Of a stretch of DNA of 64,000 nucleotides, positions 25,444 through 42,352 are shown one piece after another. The number at the start of each line of letters is the position of its first letter. The first letter of the stretch is position 1. The stretch lies in the NCBI RefSeq assembly GCF_027596085.1, contig NC_072472.1:21905552-21969551 (forward strand), in the 5' to 3' direction. A program made the translations under genes and the position numbers. This stretch comes from Anoplopoma fimbria. Its lineage: Eukaryota; Chordata; Actinopteri; Perciformes; Anoplopomatidae. Below the pieces are notes generated by a model, which saw only the letters and a list, made by a program, of their open reading frames with translations, was not told where the DNA came from and ran no database searches.

Positions 25444-26717
25444 ATACATACATACACATACACAAGCAAAATACATGCAGGCACACATTTGATACACAAT
25501 AACCCCCCCCACAAGTCTGCACTAAAGCTAATTCAATCTTGTTTTTAATTCGATGGAGGGTATGAATTGTAGTGCCACTTGTAATGTAATTATCCCCGTG
25601 CATCGAGCTAAAGCAAAGTTTGTCTTTTATTCTCTGGGCGACAGGGATGAGAGATAAACTCCATTAGCTTTCTTTTATTTCAGATTACTGTAAGTGCTGT
25701 GGAAGGTGGAGGAGCGGAGGGAGGGCTATGGGGTGGGTTGTCTATCAAAAAGGACCGTCGAGTTGCGCTGAGACTCTGGGTTCTTGGCTTCGCGGGCCCG
25801 TAGGCCCGTAGGCCCCGGAGCAGAAGTCTGGAAAAAGCAGGACCGATGATTGAGAAGCAAACAGCCAAAGCTCAAAGGGAGCAGAGCGGCCGGTCCGGAG
25901 GTCTCAGCACAGCCGAATGGAATGCTCCCGTCACTCCAGACGTGTGTTTGTACTGTCTAAAGGTCCACAGTGTTTAAGGGTGTATCTCCTTCCCCCCCCC
26001 CTCCCCCAGGTCCTCCTCCTGCCCGGTCTGTTATCTCCCCTCTCCCTCTGATCTGTGATTCACTTCGGGGGCGTTGCCAGGGTAACCTGGTATCTGGCTA
26101 GCAGCTTGATGGAGCAAGTGAACTGTGACTGGCCGGGATGATTATGCTCTGTCTCGCAGGTCGGCCGTCTTGAATGTGGGACTTGAATGTGACCTATAGC
26201 CGGCCTTCGCATTATTGCCACAGGCAGGAGCTTTTAACCCCTCGGCCGCCAGACAGTTGAACCGCTGTAACTTTAGCACACGTGCCCGTTCAGAGTTCAC
26301 ACTTTGAGCCTCTCCATGCCAACGCTGCATTAGTGCGTCAGTTATTTTGTAGAAACAAAAACAAACAAAAAAAGCTTTAAAGTGAAACTTCTAACTCTAA
26401 CTCTGGCGGACACAAATGTTCAGCCGCCTCGGTCACATACTGCTGGTTTCGCTTTGTGACCCTCAAAAGGGTCGTGACCACAAAATTCCCAGTGTGTCGT
26501 GGAGTGCATCCGCTCAGCCCCCCGGGCAGGTGGACCATCACAGAGCGCTTTGTATGGACAGGTCTTTGATACTCCACCACTTAAAGAGTAGATGTTTCAG
26601 AGATAAAATCCTGGCACATTTGTTTCCTGAGGGTTTCCGGTGTTCACGGTCGACCCTCCTTTATTTCCTGTTATCCCCCCACACTCCTTCTAATCTGCAT
26701 TATCTCTTCCTGTTTAG

Positions 26718-26753
26718 GAGTCCTAACAAACGCCTGTCTCTCCGCGCTCTAAG
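26718..26753 (+). ncRNA. Candidate 36-nt microexon of the host RNA
   Basis: The acceptor tatctcttcctgttt|tag ends at 26717 and the donor TCTAAG|GTAAGA starts at 26754; both are close to consensus. They enclose only 36 nt. The neighbouring 159-nt exon candidate starts 460 bp downstream on the same strand. Such microexons need strong flanking signals, which are present here. No domain or reading frame can be argued from 12 codons. Confidence 0.35.
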
Positions 26754-27212
26754 GTAAGACCTGTCACTACGCTCTTCCAAGTGGGAAACCTTTCTTTTCT
26801 GGTCTTCCTATGTGTGATGCATTTTGTCAGCAGACAGGAGTGGAGGGCAGTGTTCTGGGTGTACCTTGTTTTGCTTGCGCATTTAGGCAGTGGTGGAGTG
26901 AGTCGGTAAAACTGTCAGAGCGCCATAACGGGCGGCCTGAGCCAGCTAATTAGCCCCGGAGCCATTTGGAAGCTGCTCCTCTCTGCCCAGGAGCCCGCTG
27001 TGCACAGAAAGAGACCAGACGACCTTTATACTCAGCTCCGTCCCACTGCAGTCACTTAAAACAGTGATGGATGTTTCCCCTTAACGCCCCGCTCCCTACC
27101 AGGCCTCCTTCTCCTCTTCTCTCCATCCCCCCACTCCCCCTTATTTGTCCCATCTCCTCTCCTGCTTGTTTTTTTACCGCCCTTCTCCACTATTCTCTCT
27201 CTGTTCTTCCAG

Positions 27213-27371
27213 AATGAGGAGGAAGAGGAAGTGGAAAGGTGGGGGCAGAGCAGAGCCCCCTTCCCCACCTCGGCTCCTCATTAGTATGCAGCAGCAGTTG
27301 CTCAGGTGACACGGCCGCCGGATTCAGTCTCTGCAGGAGCATCAGCCGCGTGGAGGAGAGCCGGATAGCAG
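27213..27371 (+). ncRNA. Candidate 159-nt exon of the host RNA, downstream of mir-125b
   Basis: The acceptor tract (ctattctctctctgttcttc followed by cag) has AG at 27211-27212. The donor GCAG|GTAAGG starts at 27372. All three frames are short or interrupted: TAG in frame 1 after about 23 codons, TGA in frame 2 at the 'caggtga' near 27305, and an early TGA in frame 3. The exon therefore looks non-coding despite its GC content. A (CA)47 tract starts 95 bp after the donor. About 340 bp downstream there are plus-strand poly(A) signals (27711, 27837), so transcripts could also read through and end there. Assignment to the miRNA host is inferred from strand and position. Confidence 0.45.
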
Positions 27372-27464
27372 GTAAGGACAATGAGAACCGGTGGGGGAGA
27401 AAGGGGGAGAGAGATACGTAGACGTGGAGGAGGGAGGACGAGGGGTTGGCTTCTTTGAAGGACT

Positions 27465-27466
<2 letters not shown>

Positions 27467-27560
<94 letters not shown>
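27467..27560 (+). repeat. (CA)47 microsatellite just after a splice donor
   Basis: 94 bp of pure CA that starts 95 bp downstream of the donor at 27372. In known genes, intronic CA runs near donors bind hnRNP L and change splicing. Confidence 0.97.
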
Positions 27561-27561
<1 letters not shown>

Positions 27562-27710
27562 CCTCTTACACTTAACTCTGCTGTAACACATGTATTCTAT
27601 CTGGTTAAGGACAACTGTTGTGTTCTATTTTCATTCATATTTTTTGTATAAGTATTGCTTCTTGCTGAGTTAGGTGTTTCAGAGTTAAGTATCATACAGT
27701 TTGGACTGTT

Positions 27711-27842
27711 AATAAAATATCCTGTATTTTAAATACATCAATTGAAGAAAACATTTGTTTCTTGTATTGTCCAGAAAATGTAATAATTGTAGACGTTACA
27801 ACATCTGCTTTTCTTATTGTATATGAGGTGATTTCAATTAAA
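27711..27842 (+). terminator. Possible plus-strand polyadenylation signals (AATAAA at 27711, ATTAAA at 27837)
   Basis: AATAAA at 27711-27716 is followed within about 60 bp by T-rich sequence (ttgtttcttgtattgtcc). A second signal, ATTAAA at 27837-27842, is followed by a T/GT-rich stretch (tttctgtt, ttctgcgtttgg). Both are arranged like vertebrate poly(A) sites and lie just downstream of the last host-exon candidate. AT-rich sequence gives such hexamers by chance fairly often. Confidence 0.25.
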
Positions 27843-28040
27843 GTTTCTGTTAAATATGTTCTGCGTTTGGTTATTTAAACATCTAATGTTTTGTTCCGTG
27901 TAAGCAAACAATAGAGGAATCAAAACAATTTCACCATTTTGAATTGTGAGGTTTTCATTCCCCCTTGATACGTAGAATATTGGTTTTGTTGCCAAAGGCA
28001 ACAAAGAGAGGTGTATTAGACAAATACTCGTACACTCTGT

Positions 28041-33800
<5,760 letters not shown>

Positions 33801-33804
33801 ATCT

Positions 33805-33830
33805 TCAGTTTATTGATTCATCTTTATTTC
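33805..33830 (-). terminator. Candidate minus-strand poly(A) signals
   Basis: Two AATAAA hexamers lie on the minus strand in the short block 33805-33830 (seen as gtttattg and ctttattt on the plus strand). The sequence just beyond, read on the minus strand, is GT-rich (gtgtctgtgtgtgagtctgtttgtg). This is the expected downstream element of a vertebrate poly(A) site. Confidence 0.35.
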
Positions 33831-34018
33831 ACAGTCTCACACAAAACAATGATGGCGGCCCACGGCTCGCCACGCAGCCGGGTGAGCGTGCACCTCCTCG
33901 TGTCCCGCCACGCAGGGCTGAGCAGCACACTGCGGGGGTAGAACACCCGACTATACAGATGTCTCCGTCCCTCACGGGCTCACTGGTGCCTGCACTCAAA
34001 GACAGCCAACACACAGCT

Positions 34019-34039
34019 CTGCTGCTGCTGCTGCTGCTG
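34019..34039 (+). repeat. (CTG)7 repeat
   Basis: Seven CTG units (CAG on the minus strand) inside the putative 3' UTR of the minus-strand terminal exon. Confidence 0.9.
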
Positions 34040-34096
34040 GGGTAACGGCCTGTCAGACAGACATCCATCAGCGCAGAGACGGAGGATGCAACCGTT

Positions 34097-34156
34097 TCAC
34101 TGCGGCTCCTTCTCGGTGATGTGAATGAGAGTACAGACTTGTGTCAGAATTAGCTG
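34097..34156 (-). CDS. Possible last coding exon of an unidentified minus-strand gene
   Basis: A strong acceptor (tctgtctcctctgttccag) ends at 34157. The following 19 codons read QLILTQVCTLIHITEKEPQ, then TGA at 34099-34097. A GC-rich stretch with (CTG/CAG)7 follows as a possible 3' untranslated region, and two AATAAA signals lie near 33800-33830. The arrangement of acceptor, short coding tail, UTR and poly(A) site is that of a terminal exon. I do not recognise the C-terminus. No convincing upstream exons were found between 34.2 and 49 kb, so it could also be the end of a non-coding transcript. Confidence 0.25.
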   Translation of the reverse strand, partial: QLILTQVCTLIHITEKEPQ

Positions 34157-34539
34157 CTGGAACAGAGGAGACAGAGCCGGCGTGTTAAGGAGACGGCGTA
34201 TCGTCTGTGAAGAGCTAGTTCAAGCATTTTAGGCTGGTATAAGTGACAGCTCTTTATACCAGAGGCCTCCATGTTCACTAAACACAACCTCTGATGAATA
34301 GTTTTTTTAAAAGATGCTATGTTTAAGGTCCTCTCCAGATGTTCGCTCAGCCTCGAGCAATTAGATGTATTTCTGTAACAACTGTGAGTCAGTGATGTTA
34401 TTTCTCTGGTCTAACACTCTTGTGCAGACCTCACTGTCAGCTGATTGGATAGAAGACATGAAGCGCTGCCTCATCACAGACGGAGCTCTGGCGCCATCTT
34501 GTGGTTGATGTGAGGGCACAACCGTGAAACACCAGACTC

Positions 34540-34698
34540 CTACCACACTTCCTACCACACTTCACACTACCTACAACACTTCCTACCACACTTCCTACCA
34601 CACTACCTACAACACTTCCTACCACACTTCCTACCACACTACCTACCACACTTCCTACAACACTTCCTACAACACTTCCTACCACACTTCCTACCACC
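34540..34698 (+). repeat. 12-bp minisatellite
   Basis: About thirteen copies of a 12-bp unit (acttcctaccac, variants actacctacaac). The period is a multiple of three, so it reads as a TSYH-type or SVVG-type peptide, but it is a plain tandem repeat. Confidence 0.9.
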
Positions 34699-34914
34699 AA
34701 TACCGTGACAGCTTAATATTATACCATTAGCAGCTGTCATAAGAAGAATATAATCAACATACCAGCACATCAATAGCTCAGAATTATTGATTCTCATTAT
34801 ATATATAAAGGTCTTATATATATAATATATATGATATATACAAATCAAGTCCATAGTTTAATTATACACAGCTGGACTCAAAGTATATAGAACCCTTTAA
34901 ATACCAGTGGACAG

Positions 34915-35990
34915 CCATTTGAGTACAATCTGGAAAGTATGTCACAGACCCCTTTAAATTTTTCAAATTTTGTTTCATTGCAGCCATTTGCTAAGATGGT
35001 TCTACTCCTTCATTGGAGTCCAGCTGTGTTTAAAAACTGATTGACTTGATTAGGAAAGGCATTTTATTTTACAGCTCACAGTGCATGTCAGCAAATGAGA
35101 ATCATGAATGAAAACAGAGACAGAATTGTGGCAAGGCACAGATCTGGCCAAGGTTACAAAAGAATTTCTGACAGCAAAAAGTGGCCTCCATAATCCTTAA
35201 ATGAAAAGTATAATGAAAACTTTCCTGCAAATCATGCTAGAAGAGCCTTAAAAAGAAGAAAAAGATCACTGAAATCCATCACATGGTCATTCCAAGTCAT
35301 TCAGACCCTTTGTGTTATGGACAAAGTGGCTTTTAATGCCTATTTAACTCACATGTGAGTCCATTTCTTCTGATCCTCCTTGATTGATGGTTCTAAGCTG
35401 TCCTTCATTGGAGTCCCCAACAGTGAAAATGGTTTAATTAAACTGATTGGACTTGATTAGGAAAGGCACTGACACCCAGTCTATATAAGACCTTACAGGC
35501 TCACAGTGGAATTTCTGCAGCACTCAAGATCACATGGCCTCCATACCTTAAATGGAAGAAGTATGGGATGAAAATGGCAGATGTTTCATTTGATTGTAGA
35601 GGAGCTCAGAGATGCAAAGATGCAAGGAACAGAGGATCCCCAAATCCAGGACAATAAAGTGACAACTTGAATAGACAATATTGCAGTTATTCAGTGAGAA
35701 ACTTGACATTGCATCATTCCCAACAGAAGATTTGTCTCATGGCTGTACTAAACATCAAAAACAGGGTGCTTCTAAAGAATACCCTGAGCAAAGGGTCTGA
35801 ATACTTAATGACCATGTGATATTGGAAAGTTGAGACATCTTAATGGATTAATAAATTTGCAAAAAGATTCTATCATTTCTGAGAAGAGGGGTGATATTTC
35901 AGTTTTTAATTTGTCAAGATGGGTTGTGAGTGTACATTAATGTGAAAAAAAATGAAAATTTTTCGATTTTAGCAAATAATTTTATTTGTA
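34915..35990 (+). mobile_element. Composite relic of a teleost Tc1/mariner transposon
   Basis: The left part (34945-35290) starts with a Tc1-type end (gacccctttaaatttttcaa and cattgcagccatttgct). It then carries the transposase start region, with codons reading DRIVARHRSGQGYKRIS, part of the paired-like DNA-binding domain. The right part (about 35360-35960) repeats the 5' leader (ggacttgattaggaaaggca, tctatataagacctta). It then jumps to the 3' end (gcaaagggtctgaatactta, atgtgatattt, aataaatttgcaaaa, tgtacattaatg). The catalytic DDE region is missing. It is a deletion-derived, rearranged fossil made of two joined copies. Confidence 0.85.
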
Positions 35991-35999
35991 ATTACTTTA

Positions 36000-38699
36000 A
36001 ACACTTTATGAGATTGATAAGTAAGAAATATTTTTCCTCACCTAAATTTAGTAATATGTTGGTTGCAACTTACCTGAGAGTATCCTGATTACTGTGTGTG
36101 ATGTGTGCGCCTCACCTGGCTTCTGTGGCTATGGGAGCGCTGATAGGGAGCCTTCTAATGGGGAGTGTTTTCCTTTGTTTGGGGGGTTAGATGGCGGAGA
36201 GCATCTCTGTTCAGTCAGATGAATGATTATGTTTGATTATGTTTTATTTATTGGAAAAGCCAAGACCAAAAAAGCCACAACAATAGGGGTCACAAGCTAA
36301 TGTGTGTGTCTGTATTTTATAAGCACAGTGTTCTTGTGAAATCTGAATCTGAACACTTATTATAGTTGTAAACTAAATTTAGTGGAGTAGAAGCATAAAA
36401 AAGCATCAAATGGAAATACACAAACCCCAACTGTGTGGAAGTGAGGGACAAAATGTGTTTTTCTGTGATGTGTGTCTCAAACAAATCTTCACATTTAAAT
36501 AATTATCACTGCAGTGTGGACTCTGTTGTGAATTGAGCCGCATTAATCACACAGCAAAACTATTCAGTTTGCTATTCTCGGACTCCCGGTGCATTTTCAT
36601 GATCGCCATACAGCAAACATGCAAACACATCGCTGTATCAAACAGACATGGTGGGATTGTAACCAGCTGTGGAAGCGATCGCAACAGCATAGAAATGTAG
36701 ATGAGGTTAATTTGCAGAACCACTGTGTTTACAAGTTCAGAAGGAGCAAAGCGAGCCTCGCTGGCTGCCTTGCTGTCAGCGTGGATTAGCCTCACAGTGC
36801 TCTTACCCACAGAGATCTACCAGCAGGTGACAGTAATGGACCACACATATTCGAATCTTGACGGACTGCAGTGTTATTTGGTTTGTTTTATTCACTGCAG
36901 TCGCTCTATTTAAATACCGTTCCGAAGAGCCCGTCCCCTTCCTCAGCCTGATGGGGCGTGTGTAAACTCTTATAAGAATATATCCCGTTGACTTTGTGGC
37001 TCACCACTGATGTATTTCCGGAACTAGACGGTGTCAGGATTATCTGGAATCAGCACGCACGTCAAACACAGCCCCATTGTGCAAAATGAAAATGATCAGT
37101 GTGTGCCATCGCTTCACTGATTACTGAGTATTTACCCAAAGAAGTGAAGCAAACAGCCGGTCGAAGTCATATCAAACAATGAGCCACTCCAGGAACATGA
37201 CACTGACAAAACATATACCTGCAGAATAAACTGACACAACAGCCTTTTTCCAACAACATTTTTGTCAGCCTCACTAGTGGCCTAGATCCACAGAGTGTTG
37301 GAGGAAGGAGTCCTAAAACCAGGAAATGAGTCAGCATTTTGGCACTTCCGGTTCCCATGTCTCGAAGTCAGTCATTTTTTGAGAGGGGGTTTTTGGTTTG
37401 ATGCCTGAAATAATGACTGTGGTTAACACACATGTAAGAGATTTTAACATTTGGGCTGTATATACCTGAATTCAGAAGTTTTTACTTGTCTAATAAAGTG
37501 TCTAAATGAGACGACATAAACATCCTCACTACAACACTAGTCCTCCTTTAGCTGATTGTTGGTGAAGTAAAGTCATGTGACCGTGGTGTAGGTCGCTCAA
37601 AGACTACCGTTAGAGTTTTACTTCTGCCGATCGCATTTTAGATTCAAAAATCATAAAAGTGGTGTTCATTTGTGAAGATTAGCTTGCTGAACAGAATGTG
37701 TAAGTATTATACAAGTTTATTTTCTGCAATAAATCCAAAAAACATCAGCTTTTTGTTCAGGGAACCAGAGTGATACTTACTTCCTGGTTGGCCTACAAAA
37801 ACACATCATCCCTGCAGCACTCTATAGGGGAAGCAGTGTCAACTGAAATCATTTTAAAGGGTAAATCAAGAGAATGGGACAAAAGGTCAAATGGACAGTA
37901 CAACTACACAAGTTCTTTTTTCTCGCCCAGTGATAGAAAATGAAAACTTTCCCTTTAAACCCTAGCTACCCTAATCAGACCACGTCCACTTCTTATATAC
38001 AGTCTATGGTCCTGTGCCAATCGCCCAAATGTTACCAAAAAAGTTTCTGGGTCAGTTAACACAAAAGGGTTTGCCACGCCTGCTTGGAATATGAAATTAC
38101 CTTCTTTCCCTCTCAAATGGATAGGTACATCTTCAGTATTACAGAGGTGTATACTGTGTTGGGCTAATTTGTTTAATTTATGGCAAGAAATGTTATACAA
38201 GGCGGAAATTCAAAGACTGCATCAATCAACCTTAATTCCCATTGAGCTGAAGAACCCTAATGACTCCAGTGCCACAAGCTGGATAAGTTTTCATGCCTTA
38301 ACATCTACTGAATATATTGCCACAGAAGCCTGTTGTAACCCAGGGAAGTGTAACTCTCTGATGTATTGTTGTCCTGTTTTGATGTAGCCTACTGTAACTC
38401 AGGTTAAGCAGTAAATTATTTTGCCAATCCCAAACTACACTTATGTGATAAATATCCGGGTTATGCCAGGTTACTTCCTGTTTTCTTTGTATTCCATTCT
38501 GTCGGATGGCACGGCTAACGCAACTGAACACTCACCAAAATGAACTTGTGGTGGTCTCAACTTTTCTATTAAGATCAGCTGCAGTCAGCGGTCAGGTTTT
38601 TGTGTGTACCTGCTTAGGTAAATCTGGATCATCCTGACCACCTTTATACTTTTTGTTGGTGAGCTACCCAATGGATCACCCAGTCTTTTCCCAGCAATT
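36000..38699. other. Intergenic DNA, partly repeat-derived
   Basis: No gene is seen. The 37260-37840 stretch reads like an old dispersed fish repeat (gtcatgtgaccgtggtgtag, caaagactaccgttagag). The minus-strand frame at 37955-38200 was not recognised. Confidence 0.35.
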
Positions 38700-39335
38700 C
38701 CCCTCTCTTTTACACAAGTGGTGAATCGTTTGAATTGTACTGAGACTTTGCACCACAAGTACAAGCGGTTTGCGAACTCAAGTTAATTCGTTGCTTGGAT
38801 GACTTTACATGTTCTTTCATGTGGCTCTCTTTTGATAGTTGTCTTTTCTTCCTCTGTGCACAACAAAGTAATAGTTCTGCAAAGGATGGAGGATTACCTT
38901 TTCCGTTCAAGTTGTAGATTTGTAATGACTGTGTTATCCAAACATACACTGCAGAATTGTTTAATGAGGTGTTTTTTCCATTTCACTTACTTTACAACAG
39001 AAGTCACAGTGAGCTGCAGTCGCTGGAGGTAGGCCGAGGGTTTTTCACCAGGGTCTTGGAATGTATTTAGGAATAAGGCAAAGAGCTCTGGACTGTGACA
39101 AAGGCTGAATCAAGAACCTGTAAGTAGATGGTGGGCAAAGCCTTTGACTACATCAGTTGCAGGGGACAACAAGCTCTCCAGAATCTGTCTAGTGACATGT
39201 AAAGCAGACAAACTAGGATCAGCAAGAAGTAATTCAATGAGAGTGCCAATTTTCATAGTCTGCTTTATTACTTGGTTTAGGACATCTCCCAGAAGTGGAG
39301 ACAGGTCAAACTTTTGCTTAACTACTTATACCTGA
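38700..39335 (-). pseudogene. Broken Ty3/Gypsy-type gag (capsid) fragment, PNMA-like
   Basis: Read on the minus strand from about 39320, one frame gives KFDLSPLLGDVLNQVIKQTM..., an in-frame TGA near 39122, then LFALFLNTFQDPGEKPSAYL and QRLQLTVTSVVK before a TAA. After a frame change it continues VITNLQLE...NPPSFAELLL, KESHMKEH. The FLNTFQDPGEKPSAYLQRLQ and PPSFAELLLxxRTEE-like blocks are typical of the capsid C-terminal half of Ty3/Gypsy retrotransposons and of domesticated PNMA/ZCCHC proteins. At least two stops and one frame change show it is dead. No long terminal repeats or pol region were recognised around it. Confidence 0.75.
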
Positions 39336-39679
39336 AAAAAACTAATGTAAAATGAGATTTGCTTTTGTGAATATTTATTTTGAAGATCACTTTTATTTGT
39401 TTGTTTATTGGGATTATTTAGGTTTACATAATATAATTAAAACTTAATAAATACACATAGGCTAAAAATTCACATCTTATTACTTATTTTACATGGGAAC
39501 TATATTATGTTGTTAACCTTGTCTGTAGTGATCATTTAGATTGGCGGAGTAATACGCTGGTGCTTAATGAACCACATTTGTGGAGTGTTTTCTGTTTTCC
39601 CACTATCAAGCTGGACTCTAAAGTGGACTAATTAGCAGAGCACGCTGTACTAATTTCTTATTCATGGTACTTTAACTAC

Positions 39680-39960
39680 AACCTGAACTAGTTTTAATTT
39701 TAAGTCAGTAACTATCAAGTCCTTGTTTTAATGACATTCACATAAACTTTAGCTGCACTTTGTGTCAGAGCGAATGAGCAAACGTATGCTTGCTAACAAG
39801 CTAAGGTTTACAACATCAACATGTTAGCATTGTCATTGTGAGCGTGTTGGCATGGCGGCGTCAGAAGTTAGCTCAGAGCACCGAGGGGTCAATACCTAGT
39901 GTTGGCCTCCTACAACTGCTAGCATGGCTGTCGACCTTGTTGTGGCCCAGTCTGACCTTA
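39680..39960 (+). repeat. Teleost 'gctagcatggctgt' type dispersed repeat
   Basis: The series 'acatgttagcattgtcattg' + 'tgagcgtgttggcatg', 'ttagctcagagcaccgaggg' and 'ctgctagcatggctgtcgac' follows the layout of an abundant fish repeat. Part of what may be the same family (attggcatgacatttggccc) is near 32795. Recognition is from memory of fish repeats. Confidence 0.5.
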
Positions 39961-41749
39961 ATCATCTGACCTGCGTGCCAATTCCCAAGGTAGGCCCAGG
40001 TGTTGATCATTTGAGAACTAATTACATTTGTTTGACCACAATATTGAATCCCTTCTTAAAGAACATGATAGGTTCATATTTCTCTCCACAGTTTCTGCGC
40101 AGCAAGTGGGTTTTTTGCCAAGTTTGATTAACTCTGAGCTATACATCACTGTCGTCATTAATAACATGAATAATTACTTCTCCAATTTCTTGGGTAACAA
40201 GCCAAATGCTGCTAATGGAGTTGCTGTGTGGTGCAGCACTTTGCTTCTGACCTTTAAGTAACTCTTGTTTGAGCAGAGGTCACTTCTAACAACCTTTAAA
40301 AGTCTGACAGAATGAATGGAAGTATGATGTCAAGCTGGGTCCTACTCTAATGATGAATTATACCTGAAAGTCACTTATGAAGTACTTGTACTGCCCTTGT
40401 TTTTATGGAACATTTTGCATTCATGTTAAGTGTGTATGTAGGCGTCTTATCTTTTACACATGCTGGTAGATTGCTGGAGGGACTGCAGAGCTAAAAGGTA
40501 AAGAGATTTCCATATGAACGGTTCCTCTCTTTTTATCAGTGAGTGAAATGTGATACATCAGCGTTAATATCACACTCACAGAGGGAAGAGTCTGCAGCTC
40601 AGTGCCCATCTAGACATGTTATCATAAAGTATGGCATTACCTGTCCAGCTGGGAGATAATACTGGACACTACAACTACCAGGCTCTATAGTCAACAGCTG
40701 GTTTTATGATTTTGCTTTTGTGGCATGTATTTCCTAGTAGCTCCTGCTGATTTATCTTCATCGCCTAACAGACAATAAAAAAGAAAGGTCGCAGAGCCGG
40801 GGAATAGTGATGGCAAACGACACAGCATCGTCTCTGCAACAGCCTCTGGCTCCATTTGTCCTTAAACCTGACTTAGCTGTTGGCTATCATATATTTTTAC
40901 TAAAGCTCATATATTTGAAGAACAGCCAGCCAAGACGGAAACTGTGATGTGGCCAGTTCGGCCCTGTTTTATGTACTTTTGACAAAGCAATGTTTTCATT
41001 CTCACCACGATATGTGTAAACCTTTTGTGTCCGCAGAGCTGGTGAGGATGGAAACCTCTGAAGCTCCTGCTGAGGAGAAGAGAGCGAGTGAACGGCAGAT
41101 TGGCCAGAGCCATGTTCTACCTTCTATAGACTACAGGTACAACTGAATGAACATAAAGTAGTATTTCAGAGTTAGCTTTGTGTTGCTTCCATAAACTACA
41201 ACACGGCTCAATGCAGCTTTTTATTCCAACCAATCACTGAAATTATAAATATACCTTAAATTAGAAGTCACTCATAGGAATCAGAGCATTGTACTGTTGA
41301 TTTGTAGTGGGGAGTTGCCATGTTGGGGAACGTCAGTCTTAACTTGATGCACATCTTGCTAGAAAATGAAAAAAGAAATGGTCTTAAGAACGGTCCTAAA
41401 CTTATATTTATGAGTCAATAAATTCTTTAAAATTTTATTGAGAGCCTAGAAGCTAAAAGTAACTTTTAGCCAGGTCTTATGGTGCGTTCACGTGCTCCTC
41501 GGATGGTCCAATTTCCAGAGTTGAGGAGTCGTTCTTCTGACTTTGATGCGTTCCTGAGCTTTAAGTTGTAACGTGGAAAAAACACGGACAATATAAGGAA
41601 GATGTGTTGTATTTATTGCTCAGAGTATGTTGATAGCTGTTTGGATATACTTACAACATTTTGTCCAAGACTTGTTGCTGAACTAGCGGCTCGGCGCAGT
41701 TGGATTAAATGGGCACGAAAGGAAGTTGGCAGCGCTTCCGCGTCCAGTG

Positions 41750-42214
41750 TTAACACGCCAATATACCATATTACAAATTACATGTTGGAAAAACTTCATA
41801 CATGAATTGTAAATAAACAGTTTCTTACTATTAACCCAATATTTACTTTTGTCTGCAATGTTTTTGCGTAGCATGACATGAACTCGGCAAGTCCCAAAAT
41901 TTCGGCCGACATTTGCACACTTTATAAACTAAGAAAAAGAGCAGGATTACTTTACTGTTACTGACGCACCTATAGTAAGACCACAATTGTATTGTGAACT
42001 CTGAGCTTTTGCCGCGTTAAACCGTATTACAAATTACATGTGAGCAAAGAAATTGATATGCAATACGTGCATGTACTTTTGCATGTACAAAAGTAAGTAA
42101 ACGTATTCAACTCGGCAAGCCATATACCAACATCCCCCCCCCCCCCATTGTCATGTTCATACATTAAGAAAAAGAGCAGATTTACTTCTGCTACTGCTAC
42201 TGCTGCTGATGCAC
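41750..42214 (+). repeat. Diverged tandem duplication of a ~260-bp block
   Basis: 'tattacaaattacatgt' at about 41768 recurs at about 42026. 'aactcggcaagtccc' at 41880 recurs as 'aactcggcaagcca' at 42109. 'taagaaaaagagcaggatta' + 'ctttactgttactgacgcac' at 41931 recurs as 'taagaaaaagagcagattta' + 'cttctgctactgctac' at 42165. Copy 2 has gained a C14 run and ACTGCT repeats. The start of a hAT-like repeat (gtgcgttcacgtgctcctcg) lies just upstream at 41482. Confidence 0.65.
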
Positions 42215-42279
42215 GCTTAATACGTTTAAGTCTCAAATGACCTCCACTGAAGTTTTCTATGTCCATCTTCCTTTATTGT

Positions 42280-42352
42280 GAAGCATTTTGTGCTGCATTT
42301 CTTGTGCGAAAGGTGCTATACAAATAAAGCGTGTAAAGCATTATTATTATGA
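42280..42352 (+). repeat. Retroposon 3' tail (copy 1)
   Basis: 'tttgtgctgcatttcttgtg' + 'cgaaaggtgctatacaaata' + 'aag' ends in a short (ATT)n run. The same motif recurs at 45592-45700 in the same orientation. The shape is the 3' end of a fish non-LTR retroposon with a trinucleotide tail. Confidence 0.6.

Noticed and set aside
34540..34698. CRISPR-like array
   Set aside because: The repeats are contiguous without spacers, and the genome is vertebrate.
34437..34730. Repetitive SVVG/TSYH frames
   Set aside because: They are products of the 12-bp minisatellite.
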